The position numbers were made by a program, and so were the translations under genes. Below, in pieces: positions 59,170-63,869 of a stretch of DNA of 63,869 nt (within the stretch, counting starts at the first letter, position 1; each line of letters opens with the position of its first letter). Under the pieces are notes generated by a model. The model did no database searches and had not been told where the DNA came from. It was given only the letters and a program-made list of their open reading frames with translations. Source of the DNA: a virus; the IMG/VR virus record IMGVR_UViG_3300027816_000108, positions 1 to 63,869 of that record; one strand, given 5' to 3'.

Positions 59170-59483
59170 AAAATTGAAAATAAACGTGTGATTAAATTAT
59201 TTTTCTTTACTTTTTTCTTACCGAATATGCTTACATAAATGATAAACTTTTCCATGAACTTAGCTTGCATAGCTTCATCCCGTTTGAAATTGGTTATCCA
59301 ACTATAAAACTCATCAGGCGTTTTGAATATCTTATACCTGTCATACCTACCCCCAAACATTGCGGGGTACTTTTTCAAGGTGCTAACTTTGTCTTGGAAA
59401 TATTCGCACTTACCCCCTTGATATTCTCCCCACATAATCATCAGGGGGTACTTCGATTTGTCGCAATCAACTCTTGTAATCAT
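59163..59483 (-). CDS. Hypothetical protein
   Basis: A 106-residue protein with an N-terminal mixed part (YPLMIMWGEYQGGKCEYFQD) and a basic C-terminus. Unknown family. It overlaps the downstream gene start by seven bases and the upstream gene by 17. Confidence 0.55.
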   Translation of the reverse strand: MITRVDCDKSKYPLMIMWGEYQGGKCEYFQDKVSTLKKYPAMFGGRYDRYKIFKTPDEFYSWITNFKRDEAMQAKFMEKFIIYVSIFGKKKVKKNNLITRLFSILW

Positions 59484-59751
59484 GTGCCATGAATGTTAAT
59501 TTGTCCTTAATTGATTTACTTAGTGTAAGGGTTTTTGCCGTAGTAGTCCATAGCACCTCAACCGTTTCCCCTTTGGGGTAGTAGATAGTCCCTGTATTAC
59601 GCAGGTAGGCCGCAATATCATCAGCAACGTGGTGATTCAGCCCCACCAAATCCATTTCAGCTATCATCTTTTCATCTACATACCCGATGAAGTTACCGTT
59701 GAACGTAATACCTATGTTCCCGTCCTCTTGGTGTACCCACAACTTGTTCAT
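59467..59751 (-). CDS. Hypothetical protein
   Basis: A 94-residue protein of mixed structure (GNIGITFNGNFIGYVDEKMI). No known domain. Its start overlaps the stop of the gene above by four bases, indicating coupling. Confidence 0.55.
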   Translation of the reverse strand: MNKLWVHQEDGNIGITFNGNFIGYVDEKMIAEMDLVGLNHHVADDIAAYLRNTGTIYYPKGETVEVLWTTTAKTLTLSKSIKDKLTFMAHDYKS

Positions 59752-60026
59752 ACGGTTTGAGTGGTTTTTAAAAGTACAATCTGCTTTTCGAGTTCGTGTA
59801 TCTTATCTGAGATTTCACGGTGGGCTATGATATTGTGGGCTATGATTTCCTCACATCCCACCGCAGTTTCACCCCTGAATATTCTATCGGTTTTGCGCCA
59901 CGCATTATACACCGTTCTGTCGGGGTAAATACACACCATTACATCCATGTGTGTGCCATTCTTTGCTTCTGATTCGATTGCGTCAAGTATTAACGCAACG
60001 TTGTTTAAAATTGCTTGTTTGTCCAT
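59748..60026 (-). CDS. Small helical protein heading an operon segment
   Basis: A 92-residue protein with a C-terminal coiled coil (ISDKIHELEKQIVLLK). It has its own TACATTTG promoter 24 nt upstream and leads the replication-accessory genes at 57.4-60.0 kb. Unknown function. Confidence 0.6.
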   Translation of the reverse strand: MDKQAILNNVALILDAIESEAKNGTHMDVMVCIYPDRTVYNAWRKTDRIFRGETAVGCEEIIAHNIIAHREISDKIHELEKQIVLLKTTQTV

Positions 60027-60050
60027 ATCCGTGTTGTTTAAATTGTTTCA

Positions 60051-60058
60051 CAAATGTA
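60051..60058 (-). promoter_or_regulatory. TAnnTTTG promoter of the accessory operon
   Basis: TACATTTG on the minus strand, 24 nt before ATG 60026. Confidence 0.65.
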
Positions 60059-60061
60059 ATA

Positions 60062-60289
60062 CTAATTTTGTTTTCCACCAAATTTATTTTTTATCAACGG
60101 GTCAAACCCATAGTATCTCAGGTGTTTATCTTGTATGTCGAACATTTCTTTTCGGGTTTGTCGAATGTTATTCACGATATATTCCCGTGATGCTTTACCC
60201 TTTAATGTGAGGTAATACTCACACTTTGTTCTGAGGGTATGGATGTACGGGTAAATTGCCCGTGCTTTATTTTTTAGTTTTTCGTTCAT
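60062..60289 (-). CDS. Small basic protein
   Basis: A 75-residue, Lys/Arg-rich, helical protein. Unknown family. It lies four bases after the preceding stop. Confidence 0.55.
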   Translation of the reverse strand: MNEKLKNKARAIYPYIHTLRTKCEYYLTLKGKASREYIVNNIRQTRKEMFDIQDKHLRYYGFDPLIKNKFGGKQN

Positions 60290-60292
60290 GGC

Positions 60293-60484
60293 TTATCGGG
60301 TATTTGTTTCACACAATAATTTCAGCCCCATGCGCTCACTTTTATACAGCGTCATGCGTTCGTTACCCGATAAATGGGGAAATACATCGGTTGTCTTTAC
60401 CCTGATACGGGGGTTCTCTTGTTTCACGATTCTTTGGCACTCTGCCAATACTTTTAAATCGTATTTTTCGATTGTGTTATACAT
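60293..60484 (-). CDS. Small hypothetical protein
   Basis: A 63-residue, charged, mainly helical protein in a dense run of small leftward genes. No family was recognised. Confidence 0.5.
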   Translation of the reverse strand: MYNTIEKYDLKVLAECQRIVKQENPRIRVKTTDVFPHLSGNERMTLYKSERMGLKLLCETNTR

Positions 60485-60490
60485 ATTATT

Positions 60491-60616
60491 TTAGAATAAT
60501 TGGGTTAGTAAATAATAAACTATGTAGCCCGCACCCCCTATCAATAGGGTAATTTCCCATGCTTTTCTGTTCATGGCTTTTAGGCTGTCATTTAGGTTGC
60601 TTAGGTGTCGTTTCAT
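60491..60616 (-). CDS. 41-residue single-pass membrane protein
   Basis: A short gene: basic N-terminal helix (MKRHLSNLNDSLKAMNRKAW), then one transmembrane segment (ITLLIGGAGYIVYYLL). It overlaps the end of the gene above by 29 bases and fills the gap before the next start. Supported by composition and packing. Confidence 0.45.
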   Translation of the reverse strand: MKRHLSNLNDSLKAMNRKAWEITLLIGGAGYIVYYLLTQLF

Positions 60617-60824
60617 TTTTTAATTGGGTTTGTTTTAATTCGTATGCTTCTATGATTTTCCTGCACCTTTCATGGTAATAGTGGCGACTTCCCCGCCTCA
60701 TGTGTTTACAATCCTTTCTCCTGATAGGGTACACTTTATCGGTTTCCCTGTCCTTCAGGTAGGGTACTTTGTTCCACCTGAATGTGAGGTATTTTTTGGT
60801 TTGTCGCATTACAGTCAGGGGCAT
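60588..60824 (-). CDS. Small basic hypothetical protein
   Basis: A 78-residue, Arg/Lys/His-rich protein (RRKDCKHMRRGSRHYYHERC), possibly nucleic-acid binding. No family was recognised. Confidence 0.5.
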   Translation of the reverse strand: MPLTVMRQTKKYLTFRWNKVPYLKDRETDKVYPIRRKDCKHMRRGSRHYYHERCRKIIEAYELKQTQLKNETTPKQPK

Positions 60825-60828
60825 GGTG

Positions 60829-61005
60829 TTATCCTTTTAGTATAAATTTTTTAACATAATTAGCTGTCAATTTCCCGCTATCAATAAAGCCCTGAGTAAT
60901 TGGGATAAGGGTGATATGGATATATTTACCCACTACTTCAGCCCGTTCCACGTTGTAACTACTCAGAACTTTATTGTAATTTTCGGGGGTGTATTTAATT
61001 TTCAC
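60829..61005 (-). CDS. 58-residue hypothetical protein with GTG start
   Basis: A short frame beginning GTG three bases after the preceding stop: MKIKYTPENYNKVLSSYNVE, then KYIHITLIPITQGFI and a basic end. It fills an otherwise empty 180-base gap in a tightly packed operon. Confidence 0.55.
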   Translation of the reverse strand: MKIKYTPENYNKVLSSYNVERAEVVGKYIHITLIPITQGFIDSGKLTANYVKKFILKG

Positions 61006-61008
61006 GGG

Positions 61009-61218
61009 TTAGTAGCTCCATTTTTGCCATTTCATGCCTTCGCATAGGGCATCAGATAGCACGGTAAAAAGGCTTTTATACAGGGTTGGTAGTGTTTCCC
61101 ATTGGGTTATTTCTACCCCATTAATAAAGTAGGAAATATAAGCCTTGTTTGTTTCCTTTTCGGTTGCTAATACACTTAGGCATTTGCCGTGTATTTCGAT
61201 TGATTCTAATACTTTCAT
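61009..61218 (-). CDS. Small hypothetical protein
   Basis: A 69-residue protein with an N-terminal beta part and a helical end. The start overlaps the upstream stop by four bases. Unknown family. Confidence 0.5.
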   Translation of the reverse strand: MKVLESIEIHGKCLSVLATEKETNKAYISYFINGVEITQWETLPTLYKSLFTVLSDALCEGMKWQKWSY

Positions 61219-61424
61219 GCTTTTACGATTTTAAAGTTTTGTTTATTGTAATTGGTTGACTTCAATAGGTCATTCATTTTACCCCTACAAACTGGATACG
61301 GGGCTGTTTTAACCACTATTTCACCCCTGTACAGTAGATTGTATAGTTTTGGGGCTTTAGTTGATTTAGGGGCTTTATTTGTGGGCAAGCCGTAACCTGC
61401 CCACATTTTGGAATAGATATTCAT
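61215..61424 (-). CDS. Small basic hypothetical protein
   Basis: A 69-residue basic protein (NKAPKSTKAPKLYNLLYRGE). Unknown family. It is coupled to the next gene by overlap. Confidence 0.5.
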   Translation of the reverse strand: MNIYSKMWAGYGLPTNKAPKSTKAPKLYNLLYRGEIVVKTAPYPVCRGKMNDLLKSTNYNKQNFKIVKA

Positions 61425-61427
61425 ACA

Positions 61428-61595
61428 CTAATTATTGTGTAAGTGTTTAAAAATCTGAACTTTGCGAAGCAGTTGCCTGTATTTTGCTTCGAGTTTTTCA
61501 TGGCTGCGGGTGCAATATCCGCACACAGGCCGCCCGTTTTTCATTAGCATCAGGGAATGAACGCCCGATTTTGAGGTTGAAATGATTAATTGCAT
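61428..61595 (-). CDS. 55-residue CxxC protein
   Basis: A short gene with a central NGRPVCGYCTRSHEKLEAKY, i.e. one CxxC, and a basic helical end. It follows the previous gene by 11 bases and precedes the next by three, so it fits the operon. Possibly a half zinc ribbon acting as a dimer. Unknown family. Confidence 0.6.
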   Translation of the reverse strand: MQLIISTSKSGVHSLMLMKNGRPVCGYCTRSHEKLEAKYRQLLRKVQIFKHLHNN

Positions 61596-61606
61596 GGCTG
61601 TATTAA

Positions 61607-61852
61607 TTAAATTGCGACCGTTTCATTTTTTACTTTCCTGTTTATTAAACGGGTTGGGTATCCCGTAAATCTGTACTCCCTTAAATCGTGCCCTATTAAA
61701 GAATATTCTTTTTGTCTGCCTTGTTTATCGGTATAAAAAACTCCCGATTTTTCAAAGTTCAAAAATTGGCTGTTGGTTTCATAGGTTGAAACATCCTCCC
61801 AACCGAAGCCGTAATTCTGTTGAATAACTGAGAAATAGCTGTACTTTTTCAT
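61607..61852 (-). CDS. Small hypothetical protein
   Basis: An 81-residue, mainly beta protein (NYGFGWEDVSTYETNSQF onward). Its layout is like small proteins found beside recombination genes of Bacteroidota mobile elements. Function unknown. Confidence 0.55.
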   Translation of the reverse strand: MKKYSYFSVIQQNYGFGWEDVSTYETNSQFLNFEKSGVFYTDKQGRQKEYSLIGHDLREYRFTGYPTRLINRKVKNETVAI

Positions 61853-61942
61853 GGTATTAAATATTTAAAGGTTTAAAAAATTGATTAATTTGTGCGGGTT
61901 AACCCTGCGAGGGTTGCACGGCCTAACCGTACCCGCTTTGTG

Positions 61943-62812
61943 TTAAATTGCCCGTATATATTCCACCTGTTCAGCGGGGATATTATGGCAGCCTATTTTG
62001 ATATATTTGGGGCTTACCTCACTAACCGAATAATTTAACACACTGTCGCCTTGTCTCAACGTGCCGTTTTTATATGCTTCGGCATATCTTTTTGCCACGT
62101 CAATAGGCAATTTCACGCCCTTGCTTGTTTCAACTTGCCCGTCAATAACCCGTAAAATAGTAATGTCTGACAAGTTGATATATTTATTTAGTATAAGGCG
62201 TTCAGAAGGTTTAATTTGCTCGCTTATCTGTTCATATGGTAAGCCCGCCCGCCACAGTTTTATATACTTGTAAAAAAGTTTGCTGCCCTTTTCCTGAATG
62301 ATTTTAGCTTCTTTTTTGGCTGCTTCGGCCTGTTTACTTACTAACTGTTCAGCGTTTTCAAAGGTAAGTAAAAGCAGTTTTTTCAGTTCTTTAGTAGGTT
62401 TAACGGCCATAAATTCACAGTATGTTTTAGCCTCATTTTGCAGGTGCTGAATAGCGGTAAAATACTTTTCAGGCTTACGGGCTGTTCTCATTGCTTTTAA
62501 ATTCGATTCTATTTCACGTTGCCACGTACTGAAATTATCTGAATGACTGCCGTCAATATATGGGGCGTAAACTTTTGGCAAATGTGAACAGGCTGCCCGA
62601 ACTATTGAAATATGTTTTGCAGTTGTATTGCTATATGAACGGGTTGTAAATAGCACCTTCCCGTTTATATGCTTTGCAATAGGAAAGTGACGCCCATATG
62701 AATAGATAGTGTCACCGTCAAAATAAAAACTACGGTTTGAATTGGTTGCTTCGCTTTGTACTTTGTTTGCCCAATAGTGAGCAACGGTTTGAGGGTCTAA
62801 AACTTTTTTCAT
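61943..62812 (-). CDS. Phage protein with HYWAN...FYFDGDTIYSYG N-terminal domain
   Basis: A 289-residue protein, first gene of the leftward block. The N-terminal ~75 residues (VAHYWANKVQSEATN, SFYFDGDTIYSYGRHFPIAK, VLFTTRSYSNTTAKH) match a conserved domain seen at the start of many phage proteins of unknown function. The middle is a Lys/Glu-rich helix (possible coiled coil), and the end is a mixed domain. Two promoter-like elements lie 48-67 nt upstream. Confidence 0.7.
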   Translation of the reverse strand: MKKVLDPQTVAHYWANKVQSEATNSNRSFYFDGDTIYSYGRHFPIAKHINGKVLFTTRSYSNTTAKHISIVRAACSHLPKVYAPYIDGSHSDNFSTWQREIESNLKAMRTARKPEKYFTAIQHLQNEAKTYCEFMAVKPTKELKKLLLLTFENAEQLVSKQAEAAKKEAKIIQEKGSKLFYKYIKLWRAGLPYEQISEQIKPSERLILNKYINLSDITILRVIDGQVETSKGVKLPIDVAKRYAEAYKNGTLRQGDSVLNYSVSEVSPKYIKIGCHNIPAEQVEYIRAI

Positions 62813-62860
62813 GGTATTAATGATTAAATGATTAATATGGGGTTAATTTTTTAACGAGTA

Positions 62861-62879
62861 CAAAGGTATAGCAAATGTA
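62861..62879 (-). promoter_or_regulatory. Two TAnnTTTG elements upstream of the leftward block
   Basis: TACATTTG (62879-62872) and TACCTTTG (62868-62861) on the minus strand. Either could drive the gene at 61943-62812. The leader would be ~45-60 nt, longer than most here. Confidence 0.55.
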
Positions 62880-63123
62880 TTACGTGTCAATACCCTGAAC
62901 ACAAAAAAACATATTTATTTTTGCTATGCACTGAAAATCAGCACAATATTTTTACACTTTGTAATACATTTAGAATGGTTCTAAATAATATTTCCCCTTC
63001 ATACGCTGTTGAAAAGGTAGTTTATACACCGTCTATTTAACATAATATTAAACGGAGTGGGCGGGGTTATTACTCTTCCTTACAATCAAAATACTGATAG
63101 TTTGACCTGCAAAAGTACAGTAT

Positions 63124-63339
63124 TCATTTGCCACCCCCAAAATTGAGGATATTACCCCTTGTTTCATTGCCCTGTAGGTTTGTTCTGTATATTTTGGCTT
63201 TACCCCTTATCTGACAAGGGTTTGCTTTGGTTAGTGCTGCGTGCATTGAGCGGGGTTTGAGGTTGTAATGAGCGCAAAGTGAAACCAACGTACGCCAAAC
63301 TGTTAATTCATTACCCCGTGAATAGATATAAACTTTCAT
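63124..63339 (-). CDS. Small basic protein of the right terminal repeat (variable allele)
   Basis: A 71-residue protein of unknown function. It is homologous to the left-repeat protein at roughly 40-50% identity (MKVYIYSRG, ALTKANPCQIRGKAKIYRTNL, ETRGN), although flanking DNA is nearly identical. I use ATG 63337-63339, which aligns with the other copy; the frame extends to 63363. The promoter at 63361-63368 is the same as in the left copy. Confidence 0.75.
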   Translation of the reverse strand: MKVYIYSRGNELTVWRTLVSLCAHYNLKPRSMHAALTKANPCQIRGKAKIYRTNLQGNETRGNILNFGGGK

Positions 63340-63360
63340 AAATACTGATACTTTGAGGAA

Positions 63361-63368
63361 CAAAAGTA
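63361..63368 (-). promoter_or_regulatory. TAnnTTTG promoter for the right-repeat gene
   Basis: TACTTTTG on the minus strand, 21 nt before ATG 63339. Confidence 0.6.
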
Positions 63369-63426
63369 CAACATTTCACCCCAACAAACAAGTGGTATCA
63401 ATTCCTTTTTAGGGGTTAATATCAAA

Positions 63427-63441
63427 TGATAATTATTCTCA
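63427..63441. promoter_or_regulatory. Fur/PerR-type 7-1-7 palindrome (right repeat)
   Basis: TGATAATTATTCTCA, identical to 464-478 and at the same distance from the promoter. Confidence 0.55.
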
Positions 63442-63869
63442 TTTAGGAATGTTTCAATCTAAAGTTTTAATTCAGGCGGGAGGGTGCAACGTGCACACAA
63501 TCAGCCCCAAACAGGGGGCAGCCCCGAAACGGGGTAGGGGTGTTTTTATACGAACACACGAGGCACGGATTGGGGGGGATAACCAACATCTTGAGCACAG
63601 GATTGTGATTTTGGGGCAACTCCCGTAAATAAGCATTGTTTAACCCCCCGTCACTGACAATGGATAATGAAATATGAGTTATTGCCCTCCCCCAAAAGGG
63701 TATGGGGTCAATGCCACGCTTTTTTACAAAGGGTTATTAAATTAGCTATACTCCCTTTTAGGGTAGTGGTTTAGCCAACATCTTGTACAATGTTGTGTTT
63801 TTTGTGTAACCCCTGTAAATGTATGGGGGGGGGGGGTTATATGCCGTATGGGGGTTTTTAAAATGGGGG

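Larger units (their letters stand above)
62963..63869. repeat. Right copy of ~907-bp imperfect terminal direct repeat
   Basis: It matches bases 1-110 and 398-907 of the left end with few differences, but carries a different allele of the small leftward gene in between. The window stops inside a G-rich tract corresponding to base ~907. Confidence 0.9.

Noticed and set aside
1-63869. tRNA genes, CRISPR arrays, retron or diversity-generating elements
   Set aside because: No acceptor/T-loop pattern such as GGTTCGAATCC, no regularly spaced repeats and no reverse transcriptase were seen. A covariance search would be needed to exclude a divergent tRNA.

Overview
The window looks like a nearly complete genome of a lytic-type, short-tailed (podovirus-like) phage of a Bacteroidota host. 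The host call rests on about 28 promoters of the Bacteroidota form TAnnTTTG, an almost complete lack of Shine-Dalgarno sites, AT-rich DNA, and protein families typical of Bacteroidota phages (BT4734/VirE-N-type primase-helicase, DUF3127-like OB protein, DUF3310). No integrase, DNA polymerase, RNA polymerase, tRNA or CRISPR array was recognised. The first ~907 bases return, imperfectly, as the last ~907 bases. This is either a direct terminal repeat or the overlap of a circular map.

Layout: (1) Left repeat with a small leftward gene and a long structured non-coding stretch. (2) Rightward early genes at 1.0-6.0 kb, including a miniature leucyl-tRNA synthetase without an editing domain and a metallophosphoesterase. 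(3) Leftward block at 6.0-12.0 kb: primase-helicase, SSB-like protein, Fur-family regulator, GIY-YIG protein. (4) A 590-base divergent control region (11979-12568) with tandem repeats, hairpins and a candidate ncRNA. (5) Rightward late block at 12.6-53.1 kb: entry genes, internal virion proteins (a 2269-residue polyvalent protein, a ferritin and a 1395-residue protein), two tail-fibre modules, terminase, portal, scaffold, major capsid protein, connector/ring proteins, a large tail hub, a LamG-like protein, and lysis genes (holin, amidase, spanin-like). Two ribbon-helix-helix or unknown genes lie antisense inside this block with their own promoters. (6) Leftward block at 53.0-62.8 kb: recombination and replication accessories (NinG-like HNH, NinB-like, DnaA domain IV, OB-fold protein) and many small genes. 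(7) Right repeat.

Three sets of observations stand out. First, an iron theme: a ferritin with all tested ferroxidase ligands at the spacing of E. coli FtnA, a Fur-like regulator with both CxxC zinc motifs, and a near-perfect 7-1-7 Fur-type box present in both terminal repeats. Second, a run of five single-gene cassettes (54.5-57.35 kb) plus a sixth at 8.4 kb. Each is bounded by exactly complementary 8-10 base ends (GTTR... at the start, ...YAAC at the end) and separated by large imperfect palindromes, like integron attC sites, but no integrase is present. Two of the cassette ORFs start inside the preceding site. Third, a leucyl-tRNA synthetase cut down to its catalytic core.

How the genes work together (inference): replication probably depends on host polymerase, with phage-supplied DnaA-like initiation, primase-helicase and ssDNA-binding proteins. 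Cassette-borne adenine methyltransferases could protect the DNA. Ferritin and polyvalent proteins sit where virion-delivered proteins are encoded. A lipoprotein esterase and small antisense genes look like accessory fitness genes.
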